Assembly: GCF_002258315.1 (NCBI RefSeq)
Contig: NZ_NOYD01000005.1
Span: 303,584-367,583 of the forward strand
Length of the DNA: 64,000 nucleotides
Source of the DNA: Rhodococcus sp. 06-462-5
GTDB taxonomy: Bacteria > Actinomycetota > Actinomycetes > Mycobacteriales > Mycobacteriaceae
Reading direction: 5' to 3'
Both the position numbers and the translations under genes were made by a program. A model generated the notes under the pieces. It had not been told where the DNA came from, did no database searches, and worked only from the letters and a program-made list of their open reading frames with translations. Below are positions 43,957-53,360 of this stretch, piece by piece. The first letter of the stretch is position 1. Every line of letters starts with the position of its first letter.

Positions 43957-45408
43957 CTACCGGAGCGCGATGTACTTGGTCTCGAGGTATTCCTCGATGC
44001 CCTCCGAGCCACCCTCGCGTCCGAAGCCCGATTCCTTTACGCCACCGAACGGGGCGGCCGCGTCGGAGATCGCGCCCCGATTGACCCCGACCATGCCGGT
44101 GTCCAGTGCTGCCGACACCCGAAGGGCTCGGTCGAGGCTCTCGGTGTAGAAGTACGCCACCAACCCGTACCGGGTGTCGTTGGCTGCGGCGACGGCCTCG
44201 TCCTCGGTGTCGAATCCGATGATCGCCGCGACGGGCCCGAAGATCTCGTCCTGCAACAGCTTCGCGTCGGCGGGGATTCGGTCGAGCACCGTCGGCGCGT
44301 AGAAGAAGCCGGGTCCCTCGGGCGCGGCTCCGCCGGTGCGCACCCGGGCTCCCTTCGAGACGGCGTCGTCGACCAGTGCGGTGACCGTTCGACGCTGCTT
44401 GTCGTTGATGAGCGGCCCGATGTCGGTGCCGTCTCGGTCACCCGGACCGACCGTGAGCGCGTCGATCCGAGCGGTCAGCTTCGCGGTGAATTCCTCGCGC
44501 ACCGAGTTGGCAACGTACAGACGATTCGCCGCTGTGCACGCCTCACCTCCGTTGCGCATCTTGGCCAGCATCGCTCCGTCGACGGCGGCGTCGACGTCTG
44601 CGTCGTCGAACACGATGAACGGGGCGTTGCCGCCGAGCTCCATCGACGTCCGCAGGAGTCGGTCGGCTGCACTGCGCACCAGCAGTTTTCCCACCCCGGT
44701 CGAACCGGTGAACGTGATCTTTCGCAGCCTCGGATCGTCCATCAACGGTCCGGTGACGGACGCGGCGTCGGAGGCCGGGAGTATCGACAGCACGCCGCGG
44801 GGCAACCCGGCGTCGGCGAACACCTGCCCGAGGAGCAGCATCGTCAGCGGGGTGTCCTCGGCCGGTTTGACGATGACGGTGCAGCCAGCCGCCAGAGCCG
44901 GGCCGATCTTGCGGGTGCCCATGGCCAACGGAAAGTTCCACGGGGTGATCGCCAGAACCGGTCCGACCGGCGACTTGGTGACGAGGATCGAGCCGTTGCC
45001 CGCAGGGGCGGGGGTGAACCGGCCGCCGATTCGGACGGCCTCCTCACCGAACCAGCGCAGGAATTCGCTGCCGTACTTCACCTCACCGTGGCTCTCCGCC
45101 AACGACTTTCCCATTTCCAGTGTCATCAGCAGAGCGAAGTCGGCAGCACGCTCCTGCAGCAGGTCGAAGGCGCGCCGCAGAATCTCGGCTCGCTCACGAG
45201 CGGGCGTCGCCGCCCACCCCGGCTGCGCCGCGGCGGCAAGGTCGAGCGCGGTGATGCCATCGGCCGCGGTGGCGTCGGCGACGGTGGTCAACTCCTCGCC
45301 GGTTGCCGGGTTCAGCACAGCGAATCGTGCACCCGACGCCGACGGTGACTGCACGCCGCCGAGCCACAGTTCGGTGGGCAGCTTGGAGATCAGGTCTGTA
45401 GCCGACAT
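43957..45408 (-). CDS. gabD: succinate-semialdehyde dehydrogenase
   Basis: 483 residues. Aldehyde dehydrogenase blocks: 'ITPWNFPLAMGTRKIGPALAAGCTVIVKPAEDTP', NAD segment 'FTGSTGVGKLL', general-base Glu in 'MELGGNAPF' and nucleophile Cys in 'NGGEACTAANR'. The GabD-type 'ACTAANR' supports succinate semialdehyde. It starts 1 base after the gabT stop and ends the GABA pathway, feeding succinate to the TCA cycle. In a lysine route it could also use glutarate semialdehyde. Confidence 0.92.
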   Translation of the reverse strand: MSATDLISKLPTELWLGGVQSPSASGARFAVLNPATGEELTTVADATAADGITALDLAAAAQPGWAATPARERAEILRRAFDLLQERAADFALLMTLEMGKSLAESHGEVKYGSEFLRWFGEEAVRIGGRFTPAPAGNGSILVTKSPVGPVLAITPWNFPLAMGTRKIGPALAAGCTVIVKPAEDTPLTMLLLGQVFADAGLPRGVLSILPASDAASVTGPLMDDPRLRKITFTGSTGVGKLLVRSAADRLLRTSMELGGNAPFIVFDDADVDAAVDGAMLAKMRNGGEACTAANRLYVANSVREEFTAKLTARIDALTVGPGDRDGTDIGPLINDKQRRTVTALVDDAVSKGARVRTGGAAPEGPGFFYAPTVLDRIPADAKLLQDEIFGPVAAIIGFDTEDEAVAAANDTRYGLVAYFYTESLDRALRVSAALDTGMVGVNRGAISDAAAPFGGVKESGFGREGGSEGIEEYLETKYIALR

Positions 45409-45409
45409 G

Positions 45410-46774
45410 TCAGTTCCCCTGTGCCACAGCGCGCAGCGCGTCTTCGAGGACGGTGAGCGCTTCGCTCAGCAACTCGTCGGAGATCACCAGAGGAGGCAGC
45501 AACCGGATGACGTTGCCGTAGGTACCGCACGTCAGCACGATCACCCCGGCCGCGAGTGCCGCCGCCGCAACGGCTTTGGTGGCCTCCGGGTTGGGCTCAC
45601 GCCCACCCGGCACGACGAGCTCGATCGCGAGCATGGCCCCGCGGCCACGCACCTCACCGATGATGCCGACCTCGGCACTCAACGCATTCAGGCGCTCGAA
45701 CACGATCCGTTCGATGTCGCGGGCGCGGGCGTTGAGGTCGAGGGTCTCCATCTGCTCGATCGACGCCAGGGCCGCGGCGCAGGCGACGGGGTTTCCGCCG
45801 TAGGTGCCGCCGAGTCCACCGGGGTGCACGGCGTCGATCAGATCGGCACGGCCGGTCACCGCGGCCAGCGGCATGCCACCTGCAATCCCCTTCGCCATGG
45901 TGATCAGATCCGGCACGACGCCTTCGTGTTCGCTCGCGAACCACGCTCCGGTGCGGGTGAATCCGGCCTGCACCTCGTCGGCGATGAACACCACGCCGTT
46001 CTCGTGTGCCCAGTCCGCCAGGGCAGGCAGGAATCCTTCTGCGGGCACGATGAAGCCGCCCTCGCCCTGGATCGGTTCGATCAGGATGGCCGCAAGATTG
46101 GCGGCGCCCACCTGTTTTTCGATGACCGAGATCGCCCGGGCCGCAGCCTGGGCACCGGTGACCGCGGAACCGTCGGAGTTCAGGCCCTCCCTGAACGGGT
46201 AGGACATCGGCGCCCGATACACCTCAGGAGCGAACGGCCCGAACCCGCTCTTGTACGGCATCGACTTGGACGTCAGCGCCATCGTCAGATTGGTACGACC
46301 GTGGTAAGCATGGTCGAACACGACGACAGCCGACCGCCCGGTGGCGTGACGTGCGATCTTCACGGCGTTCTCGACGGCCTCGGCACCGCTGTTGAACAGG
46401 ACGCTGCGCTTGTCGTGATCCCCCGGCGTCAACTCGGCCAGTTTCTCGGCGACCTGGATGTACCCCTCGTACGGCGCGATCATGAAACACGTGTGGGTGA
46501 AGTGTGCGACCTGATCCTGCACTGCCGCAACGACTGCCGGGTTGGACGCACCGACTGTCGTCACCGCGATTCCGGCCCCGAGGTCGATCAGCGAGTTCCC
46601 GTCGACATCGACCACGACGCCACCGTCGGCGTCGGCCACGTACACCGGCAGCGTCGACGCCACGCCTGCACCGACGACGGCCTTGCGGCGCTGCGCCAAC
46701 GCCGCCGACTTCGGACCGGGGAAGGCGGTGACGATCTTGCGCTCCTGCGGAAGTCGGTACTCGATCGAGGCCAT
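45410..46774 (-). CDS. gabT: 4-aminobutyrate aminotransferase
   Basis: 454 residues. Class-III aminotransferase blocks: 'FNSGAEAVENAVKIARHATGRSAVVVFDHAYHGRT', 'ILIEPIQGEGGFIVP', 'FIADEVQAGFTRTG' and the PLP lysine in 'LITMAKGIAGGMPLAAVTG'. It converts GABA to succinate semialdehyde; GabT-type enzymes often also take 5-aminovalerate. AAAGGTG site before the ATG. Divergent from a PucR regulator, the arrangement reported for GABA-responsive GabR in corynebacteria. Confidence 0.92.
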   Translation of the reverse strand: MASIEYRLPQERKIVTAFPGPKSAALAQRRKAVVGAGVASTLPVYVADADGGVVVDVDGNSLIDLGAGIAVTTVGASNPAVVAAVQDQVAHFTHTCFMIAPYEGYIQVAEKLAELTPGDHDKRSVLFNSGAEAVENAVKIARHATGRSAVVVFDHAYHGRTNLTMALTSKSMPYKSGFGPFAPEVYRAPMSYPFREGLNSDGSAVTGAQAAARAISVIEKQVGAANLAAILIEPIQGEGGFIVPAEGFLPALADWAHENGVVFIADEVQAGFTRTGAWFASEHEGVVPDLITMAKGIAGGMPLAAVTGRADLIDAVHPGGLGGTYGGNPVACAAALASIEQMETLDLNARARDIERIVFERLNALSAEVGIIGEVRGRGAMLAIELVVPGGREPNPEATKAVAAAALAAGVIVLTCGTYGNVIRLLPPLVISDELLSEALTVLEDALRAVAQGN

Positions 46775-46904
46775 GGTCGCACCTTTCGTGTGGGCTTGTT
46801 CAGCCAGTATGCGACTCTCCGAGCGAGACAGCGGGACGCCATTTCGTACACATCAGGACGAGATCGCACTCCATTTCGGCAGCGACAGGGCTACAGTTCG
46901 ACTG

Positions 46905-48401
46905 GTGAGCGTGCAGATGTCCTGGCTGCTGAGGCAGCAACACCTCCGCCTGAGTCATCGCGGCGGACCGGAGCGCAGCACTGCGCCGATCACCTTCGCA
47001 CAGGCGACCGAACTCACCGATCCGAGCCCCTGGCTGTCCGGCGGTGAACTGATTCTCACGACCGGGCTCGGCTTCGATGCCGACGGCCCGGCTCTGGCCA
47101 CCTACGTCCGGACTCTTGCGGCCGCGGGTGTCGCCTGCCTCGGGTTCGGAGTCGGGTTGTCCCACAGCACAATTCCGCGTCACATTCTCGACGCGGCCGA
47201 GGATGTCGGCCTTCCCGTCGTCGAGGTCCCCTACGACACCCCGTTCGCCGCCGTGATCAGAGCGGTCATGAAGCGCATAGCCGAGCAGGAATACGAGCAG
47301 GTTCTGCGCGCGGCCTCGGTCCAGACCCGCATCACTCGGGCAGCGTTGCACGGCGGCGTCGACGCGATCGTTCGCGAACTGGCCGTCGCCACGTCCACGT
47401 CGGTGGCACTGATCGGCAATCGCACCGAATCGTTCCATCCCGCCTCCGCAGCCGATCTCGTCGAGCGTGCCCGCGACGTCGCCCGCAGCATTCGCCCGTC
47501 GTCGTCACCGGCCACGGTCTCGGTCAGCGAACCGGGGTGCACCGTCACTCTGCACTCCGTCGCGATCTCCGGCGGGGCGTCGAGCTATCTCGCCATTCGA
47601 ACCGCGGGCCCGGTGACGGGCGTCGAGCAGATCCTGCTCGGGCACGCGGTGTCGCTGGTGACACTCGAACTCGAGAAGCCCACGCGGCTGCGCGCCGAGC
47701 AGTCCCGACTCAACACGCTCGCGCTCGGGTTACTACTGGACGGCCATCTACCTTCCCCTGACGGCTCTGCGCTACCGAGCTATCTCGTCGACGCCGCCGA
47801 CGACGACTCTCGCGTCAGGGTTGCGATGGTCCGCGGACCGGCCGAGCGCGTCGTCGAGGCCATCGATGCCGAGTGCCGGGCCCGGGCGCGGCCCACGTTC
47901 GCGCGCAAGACCGATACCGGTGTCGCGGTGTTGTTGCGCGGTACCGACGACTCCGATGTCGTTGCTCGACTGCTCGATTCACTGCCGAGGTCGGTGTGCG
48001 TCGGACTGAGTTCCAGCCACCACATCACCGAGACCCCCGTTGCGGCGCAGCAGGCTTCGCTCGCGTGCGCAGCGGCCGGCGCGAGCGATCGGATCGTCGA
48101 GTTCACCGGATCGATGCTGTTGGCTTCCGAACCGGTGCAGGAGTCGTTGCGTGCCATGGCTGCCGTCACCATCGCGGTACTGGCCGAGTACGACCGCACC
48201 CACTCCGCCGATCTGGTGGCATCACTCCGGGCTTTCCTCGAGGCGAACGGGCATTGGGAAACCGCTGCGGCGCACCTGTCCGTTCATCGTCACACGCTGA
48301 GGAACCGGATCACGCGGTGCGAGGAATTGCTCGCGGTGGATCTGGCGTCGGCGCGGGTGCGAGCCGAACTGTTGCTCTCACTGCTTGCCACGACGACGTG
48401 A
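46905..48401 (+). CDS. PucR-family transcriptional regulator (GABA-responsive type)
   Basis: 498 residues from a GTG at 46905 (46911 GTG and 46917 ATG are alternatives). The N-terminal PucR domain (about 1-120; 'DPSPWLSGGELILTTGLGF') is followed by a GGDEF-like middle region and a C-terminal HTH_30 ('FLEANGHWETAAAHLSVHRHTLRNRITRCEELL', about 435-490). Divergent from gabT, 130 bp away. By position it should control gabTD. Confidence 0.87.
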   Translation: MSVQMSWLLRQQHLRLSHRGGPERSTAPITFAQATELTDPSPWLSGGELILTTGLGFDADGPALATYVRTLAAAGVACLGFGVGLSHSTIPRHILDAAEDVGLPVVEVPYDTPFAAVIRAVMKRIAEQEYEQVLRAASVQTRITRAALHGGVDAIVRELAVATSTSVALIGNRTESFHPASAADLVERARDVARSIRPSSSPATVSVSEPGCTVTLHSVAISGGASSYLAIRTAGPVTGVEQILLGHAVSLVTLELEKPTRLRAEQSRLNTLALGLLLDGHLPSPDGSALPSYLVDAADDDSRVRVAMVRGPAERVVEAIDAECRARARPTFARKTDTGVAVLLRGTDDSDVVARLLDSLPRSVCVGLSSSHHITETPVAAQQASLACAAAGASDRIVEFTGSMLLASEPVQESLRAMAAVTIAVLAEYDRTHSADLVASLRAFLEANGHWETAAAHLSVHRHTLRNRITRCEELLAVDLASARVRAELLLSLLATTT

Positions 48402-48429
48402 ATATCGGCAATCGTGTCAGGATCTCCCG

Positions 48430-49140
48430 ATGACCACGCCTCGTCCCGAACCCCACATTGCCATCGCAACTGCGAAATCGGTTCGGCTCGGAGTTCTGCT
48501 GGCGGCAGTCGGTGGATTCCTCGACGCGTACACGTTCATCACCCGGGGCGGCGTGTTCGCCGGCGCACAGACCGGCAACGTTGTCCTGCTCGGTGTCGAT
48601 GTCGCGGGTGGCCGATGGGTCGAGGCGCTGGCCTTTCTGCCCCCGTTGGCTGCCTTCGTCCTGGGCGTCGCGACCGCAGAATTCATCGCGCTGCCCGCGG
48701 TTGCGAAGATCGTACGACGACCGGTGCGGGCGGTTCTGGTGTTCGAGATCCTCGTGGTCCTCGTCGTCGGATTCCTGCCGGCGACGGTGCCCGATGCGGC
48801 GGTCTCGGTGATCCTCGCCCACGTTGCCGGCGTACAGGTGACCACCTTTCGCGTACTGGTGGATTCGCCGTTCAACACCACCATGACGACCGGGAATCTC
48901 CGCAGCATGGCGATGGCCGCATTCCATCGGGTGGTCGAACACGATCTCGAGGCCGGAACCCGCGCCCGACGGTTCGGCGCGGTGATCTCGGGATTCTTCG
49001 GCGGGGCGCTGCTCGGTGCAGTTGCGGTCGAGCTGTTCGGGTTACGGGCGATCTGGGTGGTTGCCCTCATGCTCACCATCGCGCTGGCACTGTTCGTGTT
49101 CGACGAGCGCTCCCCCCGGCCGCGATCGACGAAGCACTGA
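48430..49140 (+). CDS. DUF1275 (YoaK-family) membrane protein
   Basis: 236 residues from the ATG at 48430. Six to seven hydrophobic segments. The family signature 'GGFLDAYTFITRGGVFAGAQTGNVVLLG' is near the N-terminus and 'FNTTMTTGNLRSMA' in the middle. Members are uncharacterised inner-membrane proteins with weak transporter resemblance. It follows the PucR gene by 28 bp and ends 7 bp before the convergent monooxygenase stop. Confidence 0.87.
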   Translation: MTTPRPEPHIAIATAKSVRLGVLLAAVGGFLDAYTFITRGGVFAGAQTGNVVLLGVDVAGGRWVEALAFLPPLAAFVLGVATAEFIALPAVAKIVRRPVRAVLVFEILVVLVVGFLPATVPDAAVSVILAHVAGVQVTTFRVLVDSPFNTTMTTGNLRSMAMAAFHRVVEHDLEAGTRARRFGAVISGFFGGALLGAVAVELFGLRAIWVVALMLTIALALFVFDERSPRPRSTKH

Positions 49141-49147
49141 GCGAACG

Positions 49148-50833
49148 CTAGTCGCCCAATCGAAGTGGTGCGATGGCATCGAACACATCGCCCGGCCCCG
49201 GGTTGCCCTCGGCCGACGTTCCTCCCAGATGATGTACGACGCCCCACACCGCATTGAGTGCAGTGTGAATGGCACCCTCGGCCCACCCCGCCGTCCACGA
49301 GATGTCGTCGCCGGCAAGGAAGATTCCTCGATGTCGCGGGTCGAGTCGGTGTTGCACGAAGTGCGTGAACAGCCGTTCCTGGTAGCGGTAGTGACCCGGC
49401 AGGTTGGCTTTGAAGGCACCCATGAAATCGCGTTCGGTTTCCCAGGACAGCGTCACCGGCGTCGAGATGATGTGACTGCGGAAATCGACGCCCGGGTAGA
49501 TCTCCTCGAGCGAGCGCAGCATGATGTTCATGCGCTCGGTCGGGTCGAGCGCCAGCAGCTTGAGCGAATCGTCGGACCACGTGTAGGACAGGCAGATCAA
49601 GCCAGGCTTGCCCTCGCCCTGGTCGAGTAGGTAGGTGCCCCGGCTCATTCGGTCGGTCAGCGTCATGCTGACCACATCGCGGCCGGTGACCGGATCCTTG
49701 TCCTTCCAGAACGGCCGGTCGACTAGTGCGAAAACCTTGGTCGAACCCATGTAGTGGGTGCGTTCGATGGCGGTCCAGTGGTCGATGGGAAACAGATCGT
49801 CGTCACACCTGATGTTGCTGAGCAGCATCCAACTCTGGGCGGTCACGACGGCGGCCGCGTACGTGCGAATGTTGCCGCGGTCGTCGTGGATCGTGGTGCC
49901 GCCGTCGGTACGTCTGATCTCGGTGACGCGCGACATCGTGGTGCCGCCGTTCAGTGACGCCACCGACGTTCCCGCGGGCCAGTGCGCCATGTTCGCAGGC
50001 GATTCGGTCCACAGCCGCATCGGCAGTTGCTGCGAGCCGCCGACGATTCCGCGGTGGTGGTCGTCCGCTGCCGTGATGACGACTCGAAGGATCTCGAGGA
50101 TCGAGTTGGGATAGTCGGTGTCCCAGCCACCCGTTCCGAAACCGACCTGGCCGAACAGCTCTCGCATCCGAAACGACGAGAAGTGTTCGGATGCGGCCAG
50201 GAATCCGTAGAAGGTCTGATCGTCGAACTTCACGATCAGCTCGTTCCAGATTCGCTTGATCTCGGCAACGTCGCGCCTGCGAACGGCACGCTGCAGTGGA
50301 ATCAGTTCGGCGTGTTCCTCGAGCGTCCGGTTCCACGCGTCGGCGACCTCGGCGAACACCGGCGGTAGATCCTCGAGCTTCTGGGCGTAATGGCTCTCGC
50401 CCTTGAGGTCGATCACCGTACTGGGGGTCGCTTCTGCCAACGGGTTCGGAAAGGGCGTGGTCTCGAGGCCGACTGCGTCGAGGTAGTGGAACAGCGCAGT
50501 CGACGACGGCGGAAACCGCATCGCACCCATCTCGGCCACCACACCCGGGTGCCCCTCGAAGGGCACCGACCGCATCCGGCCGCCGATCCGATCCGATTCG
50601 TAGACAACGGGTTCCAGGCCGAGCCTGAGCAGTTCGTGGGCGACGACCATGCCGGCGAGTCCGCCGCCGATCACTGCGACCTTCGTACCGAGGGCTGCGT
50701 CGGGAACGCTGCCGAGGCCGGCCGGGTGCGCCAGGTAGTCGTCGTAGGCGAACGGGAAGTCCGGACCGAACATCGTGAGCGGCTGGTCGGCCTCGGATTC
50801 GATCGCGCTGTCCGGGGTGACGGGTGTGGTCAT
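49148..50833 (-). CDS. flavin-dependent amino-acid 2-monooxygenase (DavB-like; arginine or lysine)
   Basis: 561 residues, nearly the length of Pseudomonas lysine 2-monooxygenase DavB (560). Strong family blocks: 'MFGPDFPFAYDDYLAHPAGLG' start, FAD motif G56-GGLAG-61, 'GQVGFGTGGWDTDYPNSILEI', 'RPFWKDKDPVTGRDVVSMTLTDR', and the C-terminal 'NPGPGDVF'. The family oxidatively decarboxylates an amino acid to its amide with O2. It is coupled (4-bp overlaps) to an amidase and an XRE-cupin regulator and divergent from a ureohydrolase. That context favours arginine (product 4-guanidinobutyramide); lysine (product 5-aminovaleramide) and tryptophan (auxin precursor) are alternatives. Confidence 0.88.
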   Translation of the reverse strand: MTTPVTPDSAIESEADQPLTMFGPDFPFAYDDYLAHPAGLGSVPDAALGTKVAVIGGGLAGMVVAHELLRLGLEPVVYESDRIGGRMRSVPFEGHPGVVAEMGAMRFPPSSTALFHYLDAVGLETTPFPNPLAEATPSTVIDLKGESHYAQKLEDLPPVFAEVADAWNRTLEEHAELIPLQRAVRRRDVAEIKRIWNELIVKFDDQTFYGFLAASEHFSSFRMRELFGQVGFGTGGWDTDYPNSILEILRVVITAADDHHRGIVGGSQQLPMRLWTESPANMAHWPAGTSVASLNGGTTMSRVTEIRRTDGGTTIHDDRGNIRTYAAAVVTAQSWMLLSNIRCDDDLFPIDHWTAIERTHYMGSTKVFALVDRPFWKDKDPVTGRDVVSMTLTDRMSRGTYLLDQGEGKPGLICLSYTWSDDSLKLLALDPTERMNIMLRSLEEIYPGVDFRSHIISTPVTLSWETERDFMGAFKANLPGHYRYQERLFTHFVQHRLDPRHRGIFLAGDDISWTAGWAEGAIHTALNAVWGVVHHLGGTSAEGNPGPGDVFDAIAPLRLGD

Positions 50834-51651
50834 CGGTCGGTCTCCTGCTCGGACCGCGAGGGTCCTGTCGGGTAGAGGTCGGTACGGCGATCGGCCAGGT
50901 GGGTGTTGACCGAACGGGATCGAGCGAGCTCGGCCGGATCCAGATCAACCGTCAGAAGCTCCTCGTGCGCGCCTGCTCGCGCGAGGTCGCTGCCACTCGG
51001 CGCGACGGCACAGGTCTGTCCGCAGTACGTCAGACTCGTCTCCGTACCACAGCGATTGACGTAGGTGACGAACAGTTGACTCTCGTACGCGCGCGTCGGA
51101 ACGACGTGGGTTGCGATGATCTCGAACGGAGTCATCAGTCCCGTCGGGACGATCAACCACTGCGTTCCGGCATCGGCGTGCGCACGAACGGTTTCCGGGA
51201 ATTCGACGTCGTAGCAGGTGAGCAGACCGCAGCGCAGTCCGCCGAAGTCGAACTGCACCAACAGTTCCGGCCCAGGTGTGAAGTGAGCGCGATCGAGTTC
51301 ACCGAACAGGTGGGTCTTGCGGTAGCGCGCCACCGACCGTCCTGATGCATCGATCACCTGCACCGCATTGAACAGGTTGACACCACTGCGTTCGGGATAC
51401 CCGTAGACGATTGCGACGCAGTGGGATCGAGCGATCGTCGACACCCTCTCGAAGATCGGTCCGTCGAACGGTTCGGCTCGTTCGAGCACGAGATCACCGA
51501 TGTCGTATCCACTGACCGACATCTCCGGGGTCACCAGGATCGACGCGCCTGCAGAGGCCGCACGCCTCGCGGCATCGTCGAGTGCGGCGAGGTTCGCGTC
51601 GACATCGCCGGCAAGCTCCGGCCCTTGGTACAGCGACACGGTGACGGTCAT
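50830..51651 (-). CDS. nitrilase-superfamily amidase (DavA-like; 4-guanidinobutyramidase candidate)
   Basis: 273 residues from the ATG at 51651, overlapping the regulator stop. The Glu-Lys-Cys triad is E43 ('TPEMSVSGYD'), K112 ('RYRKTHLFGELDR') and C146 ('LLTCYDVEFPE'). 'YGYPERSGVNLFNAVQVID' and 'RKTHLFGELDR' closely resemble 5-aminopentanamidase DavA. It should hydrolyse the amide made by the coupled monooxygenase, releasing ammonia and 4-guanidinobutyrate (arginine case) or 5-aminovalerate (lysine case). Confidence 0.88.
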   Translation of the reverse strand: MTVTVSLYQGPELAGDVDANLAALDDAARRAASAGASILVTPEMSVSGYDIGDLVLERAEPFDGPIFERVSTIARSHCVAIVYGYPERSGVNLFNAVQVIDASGRSVARYRKTHLFGELDRAHFTPGPELLVQFDFGGLRCGLLTCYDVEFPETVRAHADAGTQWLIVPTGLMTPFEIIATHVVPTRAYESQLFVTYVNRCGTETSLTYCGQTCAVAPSGSDLARAGAHEELLTVDLDPAELARSRSVNTHLADRRTDLYPTGPSRSEQETDR

Positions 51652-52280
51652 GCCTGCAACTCCTGTTTCCTCATCGGCAACTCCTCGGGCAGCGCGGGTG
51701 CCAACACCCACAGGACCCGAGCACCGTCCTTGCCTTCGGCTCGAAAACTGTGCCTGCGACGCGGCGAGAAGGTGAACGCATCTCCAGGACCGAGCAGCAC
51801 CTCGTCACCCGCGAACGTACCGTCCGCTTCGGCCTCGAAGGTCACCCGCAACTCGCCCGTGATCACGTGCACGAATGTCACGTCGAGCGGAAGTGTGTAC
51901 GCCTCGGCTCCGCTGCCGCCACCGGCGTCGATGTGACCCAGCAGCACCTGCACCCGGCGCTCCCCCACCGGCGTCAGTAGGTACTCGGTCATCGCTTCCC
52001 CGCCGAACATGATGCGCGGCAACGACTGCGCACGGACCACCTCACCGGACGGCACGTCGTCGAACAGCGATCCGACCGGAAGCTCCAAGGCGGCACAGAC
52101 TCGAACCAGGGACGCCACCGACGCATTGACCTGGTCGCGTTCGAGCTTGGACAGATATCCCTTGGTCACTCCACAGGCGTCGGCGAGTGCGTCGAGAGTC
52201 AGGCGCTTCTTCTGCCGAGCCTCCTTGAGCCGCGCACCGATACGCGGCGCATCGCCGACGACCGACGTAGCAAGGGACAC
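51648..52280 (-). CDS. XRE-family regulator with C-terminal cupin
   Basis: 210 residues. XRE HTH at about 14-68 ('[37 protein letters not shown]'), cupin at about 125-200 ('[23 protein letters not shown]'). First gene of the regulator-amidase-monooxygenase operon, all with 4-bp overlaps. Divergent from the ureohydrolase gene. Such XRE-cupin proteins often regulate amino-acid or polyamine catabolism; the cupin may bind an intermediate. Confidence 0.9.
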   Translation of the reverse strand: MSLATSVVGDAPRIGARLKEARQKKRLTLDALADACGVTKGYLSKLERDQVNASVASLVRVCAALELPVGSLFDDVPSGEVVRAQSLPRIMFGGEAMTEYLLTPVGERRVQVLLGHIDAGGGSGAEAYTLPLDVTFVHVITGELRVTFEAEADGTFAGDEVLLGPGDAFTFSPRRRHSFRAEGKDGARVLWVLAPALPEELPMRKQELQA

Positions 52281-52300
52281 TGCTCTCGCCTCTCAGGAAA

Positions 52301-52314
52301 CTTGTGTTGACAAG
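52301..52314. promoter_or_regulatory. inverted repeat overlapping the ureohydrolase -35 box
   Basis: CTTGT-GTTG-ACAAG in the divergent region. A consensus TTGACA (52307-52312) is inside it, and TAACGCT starting at 52329 is a plausible -10 on the plus strand. It is 21 bp upstream of the XRE-cupin start and 83 bp upstream of the ureohydrolase start, so one site could control both operons. Confidence 0.5.
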
Positions 52315-52396
52315 ATCGAGCATCAGAGTAACGCTTGCCGGGCGAACTGGTCGACCCAACAGTCACCGGACTGATGACAATTCGGAAGGAATCTCG

Positions 52397-53356
52397 ATGA
52401 ACCCGAGCAATCCCGAGCACCCACCGATCGGTCCGGTCGACGCCACCAAGGTCCCCCGCTTCGCCGAGCCGACCACCTTCGCGCGGCTGCCCCGTCTCGA
52501 CGAGGTGTCCCGCGCCGACGTCACCATCCTCGGTGTGCCGTTCGATTCCGGCGTGAGTTACCGTCCCGGCGCCCGCTTCGGCCCGGGTCACATCAGAGCG
52601 GCCTCGAAACTGTTGCGCCCGTACAACCCTGCGCTGAAGGTCTCACCCTTCGCCCGCCAACAGGTGGCGGATTTCGGTGACATCGGCGTCAATCCGTTCG
52701 ACATCACCGAGGCCCTGACCACGGTGCACGACGCGGTGACGGACCTGCGCGCCGACGGCTCGTCGGTTCTCACCCTCGGCGGCGACCACACCATCGCACT
52801 GCCGATTCTGCGTTCGCTCGCACGCGATCACGGGCCGATCGCGGTACTGCACTTCGACGCGCACCTCGATACGTGGGACACGTATTTCGGTGCTCCCTAC
52901 ACTCACGGCACACCGTTCCGACGGGCAAGCGAAGAAGGTCTGATCGATCTCGAACGCTCACAGCACATCGGCATTCGCGGCCCGCTCTACAGCGAGCAGG
53001 ACCTCGAGGACGATCGGGTGCTCGGGTTCCAGGTGATTCGGTCCGACGACTACGAGGTCGACGGCGTGGCCAGCATCGTCGAGCGGATGCGTCGTCGCCT
53101 CGACGGTGGCCCGGTCTACGTCTCGGTCGACATCGACGTACTCGACCCAGCACACGCTCCGGGCACCGGCACTCCCGAAGCCGGGGGAATGACCTCTCGC
53201 GAACTGTTGAACACGCTGCGTGGACTCGTCGGCCTGAACGTGGTCGGTGCCGACATCGTCGAGGTCGCGCCTGCGTACGACCACGCCGAGATCACCGGAA
53301 TCGCCGCGGCTCACGTGGCCTACGAACTGCTCTCGGTGCTGGCCCTCAACCGATAG
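52397..53356 (+). CDS. ureohydrolase: guanidinobutyrase / agmatinase family
   Basis: 319 residues from ATG 52397 with GGAAGGAA upstream. The binuclear Mn ligands are present: H131 ('GGDHT'), D154-x-H156-x-D158 ('HFDAHLDTW') and D245-x-D247 ('[14 protein letters not shown]'). '[20 protein letters not shown]' is typical of agmatinase/guanidinobutyrase. In context (monooxygenase, amidase, gabT, gabD) 4-guanidinobutyrate to GABA plus urea is the best fit; agmatine to putrescine is the alternative. No urease genes are in the window. Confidence 0.88.
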   Translation: MNPSNPEHPPIGPVDATKVPRFAEPTTFARLPRLDEVSRADVTILGVPFDSGVSYRPGARFGPGHIRAASKLLRPYNPALKVSPFARQQVADFGDIGVNPFDITEALTTVHDAVTDLRADGSSVLTLGGDHTIALPILRSLARDHGPIAVLHFDAHLDTWDTYFGAPYTHGTPFRRASEEGLIDLERSQHIGIRGPLYSEQDLEDDRVLGFQVIRSDDYEVDGVASIVERMRRRLDGGPVYVSVDIDVLDPAHAPGTGTPEAGGMTSRELLNTLRGLVGLNVVGADIVEVAPAYDHAEITGIAAAHVAYELLSVLALNR

Positions 53357-53360
53357 AACG

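Noticed and set aside
44336-47047. 900-codon frame antisense to gabD and gabT
   Set aside because: Low-complexity Arg/Gly/Pro-type translation with no domain, lying opposite two clear enzymes; typical high-GC shadow.
49148-51651. Indole-3-acetic acid (auxin) pathway, IaaM/IaaH-like
   Set aside because: The oxygenase is far closer in pattern to DavB than IaaM, and the amidase is nitrilase-type rather than the amidase-signature IaaH; ureohydrolase and gab genes fit arginine or lysine better.
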